A DNA stretch of 27,014 bases from JBBQNJ01 sp038329845 (GTDB taxonomy: Bacteria > Planctomycetota > Phycisphaerae > Tepidisphaerales > Tepidisphaeraceae), in assembly GCA_038329845.1 (NCBI GenBank), contig JBBQNJ010000068.1, positions 1 to 27,014 on the forward strand, read 5' to 3'. Positions 1-9,812 of the stretch are shown here, one piece after another. The notes beneath the pieces are model-generated. The model was not told the origin of the DNA. It worked only from the letters and a program-made list of their open reading frames with translations, and did no database searches. How positions within the stretch are numbered: the stretch's first letter is position 1; the number at the start of each line of letters is the position of its first letter. The position numbers were made by a program, and so were the translations under genes.

Positions 1-98
1 ATCAGCAGATTGCAAGCCCCCGCGAGCACGAGCCTCGTAAACCCGCAATCGCTCGAGTTACATCAGCAGATTGCAAGCCCCCGCGAGCGAGAGCCTCG
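1..98. repeat. Two-copy 37-bp direct repeat at window edge
   Basis: Positions 1-37 and 62-98 are nearly identical (two or three differences near AGCACGAG/AGCGAGAG), giving a 61-bp period with a 24-bp non-repeated gap. The repeat starts at base 1, so more copies may lie to the left. It lies upstream of the nifJ promoter and no convincing protein is encoded here. Confidence 0.75.
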
Positions 99-152
99 CA
101 CTGCTTTGCAACGCCTTATATTCGCAAAGGTTGCGATTTTCGACCTGGCCGC

Positions 153-181
153 TTGTAAACCGGACAATCTCATCCTATTAT
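153..181 (+). promoter_or_regulatory. Predicted sigma-70-type promoter for nifJ
   Basis: TTGTAA (153-158) and TATTAT (176-181) are separated by 17 bp, an ideal spacing. The predicted start of transcription near 188 leaves a leader of about 110 nt before the nifJ ATG at 301. The call rests on the sequence match only. Confidence 0.5.
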
Positions 182-300
182 GGACCGCTCGTCACCTCGG
201 CGCGTTGACCGGGGCGGGCGAGGTTCGATGATGGTTTCGCACGCACCGCAGCGCCTTGGCGAGAGTCGCACAGGCCCGGTGTCAACAGGAGACGTTTTCA

Positions 301-3927
<3,627 letters not shown>

Positions 3928-3941
3928 TTCGCCCCGCAACG

Positions 3942-3999
3942 CCCTCCCACGGCGATGGCGCCAACGCCTTGGCTTTCGCGCCATCGCCGCCGGGGAGGG
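3942..3999 (+). other. Large intergenic stem-loop between nifJ and DHOD-like gene
   Basis: Arms 3942-3961 and 3978-3999 pair as GCGCCATCGCCG plus GGGAGGG with a small internal bulge, around a 16-nt loop. A run of seven T begins about 15 nt after the stem, too far for a canonical intrinsic terminator. It could be an mRNA-processing or stability element that separates expression of the two genes, or a partial terminator. Confidence 0.55.
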
Positions 4000-4035
4000 A
4001 TCGCTCCAAACGCGTTTTTTTGATAAGGATTACCG

Positions 4036-5064
4036 ATGGATATTTCAACCCACTATCTCGGCCTCAAACTATCCAGTCCCCTCATGAACGGCGCCGCCCC
4101 GATGTGCGACGACCTGGATATGGTCAAACAGCTCGAAGACGCCGGTTCCAGCGCCATCGTCATGCACTCGCTGTTCGAGGAGCAAATCGCCGGGGAACAA
4201 CTGGCGAGCATCTACCTCATGGAGGTCTACGCCGACGCCTACGCCGAGGCGCTGAGCTACTTCCCCAAGAGCGATGAATATCGCCTTGGACCCGATCAGT
4301 ACCTCGAGCAGATTCGCAAGATCAAGAAGGCCGTCGCGGTTCCCGTGATCGCGTCGCTGAACGGCACGACGATCGGGGGATGGATCGAGTACGCAAAGCT
4401 GATCGAGCAGGCCGGCGCCGATGCGTTGGAGCTGAACGTCTACGAACTGGCGACCGACCCGCAGGAGACCGGCGGCGCCGTCGAGCAGCGTGCCTTGGAC
4501 ATCCTGCGCTGGATCACCGAATCGGTGAAGATCCCGGTAAGCGTGAAACTCAGCCCGTTCTTCTCATCGCTTGCCAACTTCGCCGCCCAGCTTCAGTCGT
4601 ACGGCGCAAAGGGCGTGGTGATGTTCAATCGCTTCTACCAGCCGGACATCGACCTGGAGAACCAGGAAGCAATCCCCAGCCTCAAGCTCAGCGACTCCAG
4701 CGAATTGCTGCTTCGCCTGCGCTGGCTGGCGATTTTGTCCAAGCGGATGGAGCTGTCGCTGGCGTGCAGCGGCGGGGTCCACTCGACCGCCGACGCCCTC
4801 AAGGCCGTTATGTGCGGTGCCCACGCCGTGCAACTGGTCTCGGCGATCCTTCGCCACGGCCCGACCGTACTCGAGACCATCCGCGAGGGGATGTCGCGCT
4901 GGCTCGAGGAAAACGAGTTCACCAGCCTTCGCCAGATGCAAGGCAGCATGAGCCTGATCCGCTGCCCCGATCCCAAGGCCTTCGAGCGTGCCAACTACAT
5001 GCGCGCCCTGCAAACCTGGCGACCCGACCTCGAGATCCGCACCCAGCCGGGCCTGCAAATCTGA
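4036..5064 (+). CDS. Dihydroorotate dehydrogenase-like flavoprotein (PFOR-linked)
   Basis: A 342-residue TIM-barrel protein of the class 1 dihydroorotate dehydrogenase superfamily. The start has AAGGA (4025-4029) 6 nt upstream. Visible family features are the N-terminal SPLMNGA, the strand with K171 (VKLSP) that would contact FMN, and the phosphate-binding SGGV at 245-248 followed by GAHAVQLVSA. The stretch where true DHODs have N-x-SCPN, which in class 1A carries the catalytic cysteine, reads NVYEL here (134-138), with no Cys or Ser base. FMN binding is therefore likely, but oxidation of dihydroorotate is doubtful. From memory, similar 'DHOD-like' genes sit beside nifJ in other bacteria, and the 108-nt gap here fits one transcript. 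Its substrate is unknown; a role linked to pyruvate or ferredoxin metabolism is an inference from position. Confidence 0.85.
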   Translation: MDISTHYLGLKLSSPLMNGAAPMCDDLDMVKQLEDAGSSAIVMHSLFEEQIAGEQLASIYLMEVYADAYAEALSYFPKSDEYRLGPDQYLEQIRKIKKAVAVPVIASLNGTTIGGWIEYAKLIEQAGADALELNVYELATDPQETGGAVEQRALDILRWITESVKIPVSVKLSPFFSSLANFAAQLQSYGAKGVVMFNRFYQPDIDLENQEAIPSLKLSDSSELLLRLRWLAILSKRMELSLACSGGVHSTADALKAVMCGAHAVQLVSAILRHGPTVLETIREGMSRWLEENEFTSLRQMQGSMSLIRCPDPKAFERANYMRALQTWRPDLEIRTQPGLQI

Positions 5065-5088
5065 CCGCTTCCGGCATTCGTCCCGCAC

Positions 5089-5138
5089 AAAAAACCGCCG
5101 GCCGAACGATGGCAAGTCGTTCGGCCGGTCGTTGTTTT
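5089..5138. terminator. Bidirectional intrinsic terminator
   Basis: A perfect 12-bp stem, CCGGCCGAACGA (5098-5109) with TCGTTCGGCCGG (5117-5128), has a 7-nt loop. It is flanked by A6 on the left (T-tract for minus transcripts) and by TCGTTGTTTTC on the right. It lies between the convergent genes ending at 5064 (+) and 5165 (-) and suits both. Confidence 0.85.
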
Positions 5139-5164
5139 CGGTCCGATCCGACGCCTAAGGCGAA

Positions 5165-6094
5165 TCACTGATCGAAATACCACTTTACCGCCGGAAACTT
5201 GGCGATCTGGGTGAAACGATTGGAGCCGGTGGTGAAGATACCGCCCGAGGTGGGCAGCTCCGTCCGGTCCAACGTCTCGGCATGCCCGTCGAAGAAGACG
5301 ATGTTGGTCTTGGGGCGCTGCAACGAGCCGTGCCGACCGGCAATGATCCCTCCGTTGGTGGGGATGTTCCAGCCGCGCACCCCGTCATACAGGAACACCG
5401 TTTCCGCGGCACTCTTAAACTGGGTGACCTTGTGGGGGTAGTTGCCGACCTTGCCGACCCCGTCGGGCAGCAAAGCCGTCGGCCAATAGATCTGATAGTC
5501 GTACTTTTCATCCTGCTGCGCCGTGGCCACCGGTGCGTACCAGCAGTCGATGGTAACGCCCGTGGCCCGCGACCGGGCACGGTAGGGGCGCTGTGCCCGC
5601 AAATCCTTGTAACTCACCGGCGTGGCGCCCCCGTCGGGATTGCACGAGCTGTCGTCGTTGCCGGCCGGGCATCGGAAAACGCTGTCGCCCTTGCTGCCCT
5701 CGGTGGCGAAGTTCGCCAACGGCGGGTAGGAGGCGGTGTTGCTCTTGTCCACCAGTTCCTGGTCCGGAGCCGTGAGGTATTTGCGATCCACGAAAATCGT
5801 GAACCACGTCTGGTCCAGCGCGGTGATGGGGTTGCTGGTAGCGCGGATCTGCGGATCGGTGAACTGCGGCGCCCCGGCGCTGCCGCGCCAGCCGGCCGGG
5901 ACGACGTATCCCTTGAACTCGTTCAGGTATTGCGCATGGGCCATCCCCAACTGGCGCAGGTTCGACAGGCATGCCACCGTTTGCGCCGCCTGCCGGACCT
6001 TGTTCAGCGCCGGCAGGAGAATGGCGATCAACACCGCGATAATGGCAATCACAATGAGCAATTCGACCAACGTGAACGCTTTGCGTGCGGCCAT
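5165..6094 (-). CDS. Prepilin-type N-terminal cleavage/methylation protein with H-xn-DG motif
   Basis: 309 residues. The N-terminus RKA/FTLVELLIV is a type IV pilin/pseudopilin leader: cleavage is expected before F7, with Glu at +5 and a hydrophobic helix to about residue 30. The body contains two Cys-containing loops, and the C-terminus has RHG...NIVFFDGHAE with H255 and D269-G270, the signature of the large planctomycete family related to DUF1559 (spacing here is H-x13-DG rather than x9). Start at 6094 is set by GGAGGT (6101-6106), 6 nt upstream; an in-frame ATG 15 codons earlier would overlap the preceding gene. It follows the PEP-CTERM gene by 41 nt on the same strand, so both are probably in one transcript. 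Members are thought to be exported through a pseudopilin-type route; exact function is not known. Confidence 0.9.
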   Translation of the reverse strand: MAARKAFTLVELLIVIAIIAVLIAILLPALNKVRQAAQTVACLSNLRQLGMAHAQYLNEFKGYVVPAGWRGSAGAPQFTDPQIRATSNPITALDQTWFTIFVDRKYLTAPDQELVDKSNTASYPPLANFATEGSKGDSVFRCPAGNDDSSCNPDGGATPVSYKDLRAQRPYRARSRATGVTIDCWYAPVATAQQDEKYDYQIYWPTALLPDGVGKVGNYPHKVTQFKSAAETVFLYDGVRGWNIPTNGGIIAGRHGSLQRPKTNIVFFDGHAETLDRTELPTSGGIFTTGSNRFTQIAKFPAVKWYFDQ

Positions 6095-6135
6095 GACGGC
6101 ACCTCCGCGATAAATTCCGGTTCGACGAATTCCCA

Positions 6136-7002
6136 TCACACGCGACGCCGACGGGCCATCAGCCAGCCCCAGCCGAGCACGCCCACTGTCGCGGCGGCAG
6201 CCGGCTCGGGCACGATCGTGAATGCCAGGTCATCCAGACCCACATCGACTTGGGACTTGTTGGTCCCGGCCGAGATCTGTTGCTTCTTCACCAGGATGTA
6301 TCCGATGTCGAAGGTGGAGCTTTCATAGCCGAAGTAGACGTCGATTCCTCCGGCCGTGGTGGTGTCCCCATCGGCGCCGTCGATCGTCTGGCTGGACAGC
6401 AACGTGCCGTCCTCCTTGTGAAATTCGGCCGTCGCCCGCAGACCGTCCACAAGGTTGCTCAATGTGAATCCCGCGGCGGCCACCGCGTTGGCGTTGGCGG
6501 TCCAAGTCGGGGCGGTGTAGTCGCCGAAGTCGATCCGAAGGACCATCTCGGTGGTGGAATTGTTGTTCCCGATCATGCGGAGATTGCGGCTCGACGAGGT
6601 GGCGCGCGAATCGCTGCTCTCATCATCTCCGGTGCTGCCCTTGCGATAATCGCCGGAAAAACTGAAACGCACGTCCGGCAATTGGGGGTCGGTGAAGGAC
6701 AGGATGTTCTCGTAGAGGCTCGCGGAAGTGGAGTTGCTAGCGAAGCTGCTGAATCCCTGATACGAGCGCATGTCGCTGCGGGCTTCAAGTGTCGCCTGCG
6801 CGGTGGCCCCGCTGGCGTCGGCATCGACCTCCTGCGCGCCCGAAGGATCAATCAAGTCGCTGCTGGGTCCGGAGACCAGCGCCGGATTGGCAATGACCGA
6901 GCCTTGGGCGGCGACGGCGAAACACCCGCCGCCCAGGAATGCCGCCGTCCAGATCAGACTGGTGTTGCGGAAACGGATACGGTTGCTCAGCTCTTTGGAC
7001 AT
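6136..7002 (-). CDS. PEP-CTERM sorting domain protein
   Basis: 288 residues. An N-terminal signal peptide (hydrophobic segment about residues 14-34, AVAA/QGS) precedes a Ser/Thr/Asp-rich extracellular body. The C-terminus is a PEP-CTERM tripartite tail: PEP at 265-267, a short hydrophobic segment to about 282, and RRRR at 284-287. Such proteins are processed by an exosortase at the membrane and displayed or released; no exosortase gene lies in this window. GGAGGAC (7008-7014) gives a good ribosome binding site for the ATG at 7002. The body is not recognised as a known enzyme and may be a structural surface protein with a beta-sandwich fold (inference from the beta-rich, Gly/Asp-rich sequence). 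It lies between the LacI regulator and the prepilin-like gene, so it is a candidate LacI target. Confidence 0.88.
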   Translation of the reverse strand: MSKELSNRIRFRNTSLIWTAAFLGGGCFAVAAQGSVIANPALVSGPSSDLIDPSGAQEVDADASGATAQATLEARSDMRSYQGFSSFASNSTSASLYENILSFTDPQLPDVRFSFSGDYRKGSTGDDESSDSRATSSSRNLRMIGNNNSTTEMVLRIDFGDYTAPTWTANANAVAAAGFTLSNLVDGLRATAEFHKEDGTLLSSQTIDGADGDTTTAGGIDVYFGYESSTFDIGYILVKKQQISAGTNKSQVDVGLDDLAFTIVPEPAAAATVGVLGWGWLMARRRRV

Positions 7003-7021
7003 GGTTCGTCCTCCAAAATGT

Positions 7022-7047
7022 GGTGGCCACGGAGATGGACGGCCACC
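7022..7047 (-). other. Leader hairpin upstream of the PEP-CTERM gene
   Basis: GGTGGCC (7022-7028) pairs with GGCCACC (7041-7047) around a 12-nt loop, ending only 8 nt before the GGAGGAC ribosome binding site of the next gene. It could influence read-through or translation. It may be chance, since the stem is only 7 bp. Confidence 0.4.
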
Positions 7048-7060
7048 GGGACAATGAATG

Positions 7061-7087
7061 AAAACGCCCCGTCACGATGGCGGGGCG
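7061..7087 (-). terminator. Intrinsic terminator overlapping the lacI stop codon
   Basis: On the minus strand CGCCCCG (7087-7081) and CGGGGCG (7071-7065) form a 7-bp GC stem with a 9-nt loop, followed directly by TTTTC. The stop codon of the regulator (7074-7072) lies in the loop. The T-tract is short, so partial read-through into the PEP-CTERM gene is plausible. Confidence 0.6.
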
Positions 7088-8091
7088 CAACTGCCGCCGG
7101 CGTCGAACGAGAATCGAACCGCGCGCGCCGGTTGCGCGCGGTCGGGGTGTTGGATCAATTCGAGGAGCATCCGCGTGGCCTCGATTCCCGCTTCTCGCTC
7201 GGGCAGCAATGCTGCGCCCAAGTGGAAGCCCAAATACGGGGTGAGGCGGTAATCGAACGTCAACAGTGACAGATCGCGCGGCACGTGTAGACCGCGTCCC
7301 AGCGCCACAAACGCCGCCGCGTGCGCTTCCATCTGCCCGTAGGTGAGCAAAGCGGTCACGCGATCCGGACCGTCGAACAGGGGCTCGAGGATATCCGTGC
7401 GCGATTCCCCGACGGATGCCCGGGTCACCATCCGCGGTCGCAGTCCCGCGTCCACCATCGCCCGCGCGTAACCCGCGGCACGGTCGCGGACGCTGTGATG
7501 GGCCGATCCGACCGACCCAAGAACCGTCGTCTGCACATAGCCGATGCGCCGATGTCCCAGCGACAGCAGATGCGCCGTGGCATCGTGCGCGGCGGTTTCA
7601 TCGTCGAAGTGGATGCAGTTGGCTTGCCGCCGGGTGTTCAACCAGATGGCCGGGATCCGATGCGATTCCAGGACGTGGTTCAACTCGGCCGGAATGTGGT
7701 CGGTGTAATTGATGAGCAAACCGTCGCTCATCCACTTGCGAAGGATTCGGGGGACGGCGCCGTCGGTCACCATCTGCTCGTCGGGCAGGATCGCCGTCGC
7801 CAAGTGCATGTCGCGTCGTGCCAACTCATCGTGGATGCCGTGGAGCATGTCGGCGGGCAATGTGCTTCGCGGGCCCTCGGTACTCATCAACAGCGTGACG
7901 CAACCGAAGCGTCCGGTGGCCGTCGCCTGGGCGGCGCCATTGGGGCGATAGTCCAATGCCCTCGCGGCGTCCAAAACGTTACGCCGAGTTTGCGCACTGG
8001 CCCGACCGACCCCCCGCAGGGCACACGACACGGTCATCGGGCTCACGCCCGTGCGCGCGGCGATATCGGCCAAGGTGACGGTGGAACGCAT
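7072..8091 (-). CDS. LacI/GalR-family transcriptional regulator
   Basis: 339 residues, the usual family length. The N-terminal helix-turn-helix and hinge are clear: VTLADIAARTGVSPMTVSCALRG then a YRPN hinge near residue 50. The rest (about 60-335) fits the periplasmic-binding-protein-like effector domain, with typical segments such as DDETAAHDATAHLLSLGHRRIGYV and the C-terminal AVRFSFDAGGSC. The effector is likely a sugar or oligosaccharide by family habit, but nothing here identifies it. ATG at 8091 has GAGGG about 9 nt upstream. A promoter (8146-8173) and a palindromic operator (8127-8138) lie just upstream, which suggests autorepression. The likely regulon includes the two exported proteins downstream on the same strand. 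Confidence 0.95.
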   Translation of the reverse strand: MRSTVTLADIAARTGVSPMTVSCALRGVGRASAQTRRNVLDAARALDYRPNGAAQATATGRFGCVTLLMSTEGPRSTLPADMLHGIHDELARRDMHLATAILPDEQMVTDGAVPRILRKWMSDGLLINYTDHIPAELNHVLESHRIPAIWLNTRRQANCIHFDDETAAHDATAHLLSLGHRRIGYVQTTVLGSVGSAHHSVRDRAAGYARAMVDAGLRPRMVTRASVGESRTDILEPLFDGPDRVTALLTYGQMEAHAAAFVALGRGLHVPRDLSLLTFDYRLTPYLGFHLGAALLPEREAGIEATRMLLELIQHPDRAQPARAVRFSFDAGGSCAPPS

Positions 8092-8126
8092 GATCGGTTT
8101 CCCTCAGGGCCTCAGGACGCCATTGG

Positions 8127-8138
8127 TATAGCGCTATA
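8127..8138. promoter_or_regulatory. Perfect 12-bp palindrome, candidate LacI-type operator
   Basis: TATAGCGCTATA is a perfect palindrome with the GCGC/CG centre typical of LacI-family operators. It lies just downstream of the predicted -10 box of the lacI promoter, across the expected transcription start, where a repressor would block initiation. Confidence 0.6.
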
Positions 8139-8145
8139 TCAAATG

Positions 8146-8173
8146 AAGATACACCATTCAGAGGACATGTCAA
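8146..8173 (-). promoter_or_regulatory. Predicted sigma-70-type promoter of the lacI gene
   Basis: On the minus strand TTGACA (8173-8168, perfect consensus) and TATCTT (8151-8146) are 16 bp apart. The transcription start would fall near 8139, at the edge of the palindromic operator. Confidence 0.65.
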
Positions 8174-8269
8174 GGAAATTCCGCCGAATCTTCCCCGGAC
8201 CGGTCCACCGGACCCGCCCGACCGATTGCCCGAGGACGCCCGCAATGTTCTCCCGCAGCGGCGCTCCCC

Positions 8270-8390
8270 AAAAAGGGGACGCGCTTCTTTTTTCAATAGG
8301 TACTTTTGATACATTACAAATAATAATGATTTATTAGGAATAATGTCGATACAACAAAGATTCATCAAAAAATAAGCGCGTCCCCTTTTT
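8270..8390. mobile_element. 121-bp MITE/REP-like palindromic element
   Basis: The ends are 24-nt inverted repeats (8270-8293 and 8367-8390, one mismatch) that begin AAAAAGGGGACGCGCTT and end with its complement. The interior is strikingly AT-rich against the GC-rich surroundings and is itself imperfectly palindromic (TACATTA/TAATGT and TAATAA/TTATTA), so one strand could fold as a single long hairpin. There is no coding capacity. Such short structured elements with GGGGAC ends resemble, from memory, non-autonomous repeats mobilised by IS200/REP-associated transposases. No target-site duplication is obvious. It sits between the divergent lacI and araC genes. Confidence 0.7.
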
Positions 8391-8495
8391 ACAAAGGGTT
8401 GACCTCTTGCTGGGGTTGAAAGCGGTTGCTGGGCGCGCGCGGGGTGGAGAGCTTAGGATATCCGGTTCGATGGATGGCCAGGATGAGCGATCAGG

Positions 8496-9701
8496 ATGTT
8501 TCTGGGATCGGGGGTGGGGATGGGCGGGTTGATGGATCATCGGCGACAGGCGAGTGAGGCGTTGAGGGGCGCGTTCGGGCGCGTGGGGCAGGGGTATGCG
8601 CGGCGATGTGGGGTGGGGGTGGCGGCAGTGCGAGGCGATGGAACGATTGTGCTGGGACGAGGAACTGGGGGCTGGGATGATGAGCCGTGCCGGGCGGTGC
8701 GGCGGCTGGCGGTGGAGGAGGCACTGCGCTGGGGCGAGTGCTGCGTGCAGGCGGCGGGCGCCGGGTCGATTGTGTGGGGTGTTCCTATCATGCGAAACGC
8801 TGAGTTGCTGGGGGGCCTGGTGGCGGGGATCGCCGAGCGGCGGCTGTTTCGCCGGGGCATGTCGTCGCCCAGCCTCGATGTGCGGGGCGCGTGTGCCGAT
8901 TTTCGCCGGCTGGCCGAAAGCCATAACCTGACCAACGCGGCGCTGCTGGAGTCGCATCGCAGCCACAGTGAACGCCAGCGTCTGCGCGCCGAAGCGATCC
9001 ACCAATACAAGTCCACCATGCCCGGCGATATCCGCGGGCTGTACCTGGTGGATGAGCCGGCATTGCTGGCGGCGATCCGCAACGGCGACCGGTCGCAGGC
9101 GCGGGGGATTCTCAACCGTCTGCTCGTGGCGATGCTGCACCGCGCCGGGGAAAATCAGCAGGTGATCAAGAGCTTTTTCATGGAACTGATCGCCAGCATG
9201 TCGCGTGGCGCCGTCGAGGCGGGGGCGGCGCCGCAGGAACTGCTGGCCGCGACCTTCGACTCGATCGCGGCGTTGGCCCGGATCGATGATGATGAGCGTC
9301 TGGCCGCGTGGCTAAACGAGGCGTTGGAGCGCGTGATGGATGCCCTGGCAAGCGCCTCGGTTGATTCACGTCCCCGGCGGCTCACCAGCGCCCTGCGGTT
9401 GATGGCCGAGCGCTGCGGCGAGCGGATCAGCCGCGCCGAGATCGCCGCGGCCGCGCAGATGAGCCAGAGCCACTTTTCGCGCAGTTTCACTCGGCAGTTC
9501 GGTCGCCCGTTCGTGGACATACTCGGACGGATGCGCGCCGACCGGGCCGCCGAGCTGTTGGCCCGAAGCGACAAGCCGATCAAGTTGATCGCGCTGGAAT
9601 GCGGATTCGCCGACCAAAGCCATCTCACCCGCTCGTTTCGTCGCCAGTATCATGTCACTCCCGCCCGTTACCGAATCGAGCACGAAAGTTCCAAAGTGTG
9701 A
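8496..9701 (+). CDS. AraC-family regulator with PocR-like N-terminal sensor
   Basis: 401 residues from the first ATG; in-frame ATGs at 8520 and 8532 are possible alternatives and none has a decisive ribosome binding site. The C-terminal 100 residues (about 293-396) are an AraC/XylS DNA-binding domain with two helix-turn-helix motifs: ISRAEIAAAAQMSQSHFSRS and the conserved PIKLIALECGFADQSHLTRSF. The N-terminal 110 residues resemble a diverged PocR/GAF-type sensor (...GVPIMRNAELLGGLVAG), a fold that in the relatives I recall senses small metabolites; this assignment is tentative. A helical linker follows. It is divergent from lacI and lies 111 nt upstream of mtaB on the same strand, so mtaB is its most likely target. 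Confidence 0.88.
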   Translation: MFLGSGVGMGGLMDHRRQASEALRGAFGRVGQGYARRCGVGVAAVRGDGTIVLGRGTGGWDDEPCRAVRRLAVEEALRWGECCVQAAGAGSIVWGVPIMRNAELLGGLVAGIAERRLFRRGMSSPSLDVRGACADFRRLAESHNLTNAALLESHRSHSERQRLRAEAIHQYKSTMPGDIRGLYLVDEPALLAAIRNGDRSQARGILNRLLVAMLHRAGENQQVIKSFFMELIASMSRGAVEAGAAPQELLAATFDSIAALARIDDDERLAAWLNEALERVMDALASASVDSRPRRLTSALRLMAERCGERISRAEIAAAAQMSQSHFSRSFTRQFGRPFVDILGRMRADRAAELLARSDKPIKLIALECGFADQSHLTRSFRRQYHVTPARYRIEHESSKV

Positions 9702-9736
9702 TCCGCCCGTCCACGACACTCCGGATTCGGGCGGGT
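9701..9736 (+). other. Stem-loop between araC and mtaB
   Basis: CCGCCCG (9703-9709) pairs with CGGGCGG (9728-9734), extendable by a G-U and an A-T pair over the araC stop codon, around an 18-nt loop. No T-tract follows, so it is not a clear terminator. It could be a weak attenuator or a chance GC-rich palindrome. Confidence 0.35.
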
Positions 9737-9812
9737 CTGATGGGCATTGTTGAACTCGCCCCGGTGCCGATGCCCCGGCGGCGCTGATCCGCCCTTTGCT
9801 TCGGAGACGCTC

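Noticed and set aside
1..98. Possible CRISPR array
   Set aside because: Only two imperfect repeats with a 24-nt gap are visible, the spacer is too short, and no cas gene is present.
8334..9140. 268-codon minus-strand frame over the MITE and araC
   Set aside because: It is Pro/His/Arg-rich, antisense to the AraC regulator, and starts in no plausible context.
9702..9812. Cobalamin riboswitch upstream of mtaB
   Set aside because: The 111-nt gap is too short and shows no B12-box-like sequence; only a GC-rich stem-loop is visible.
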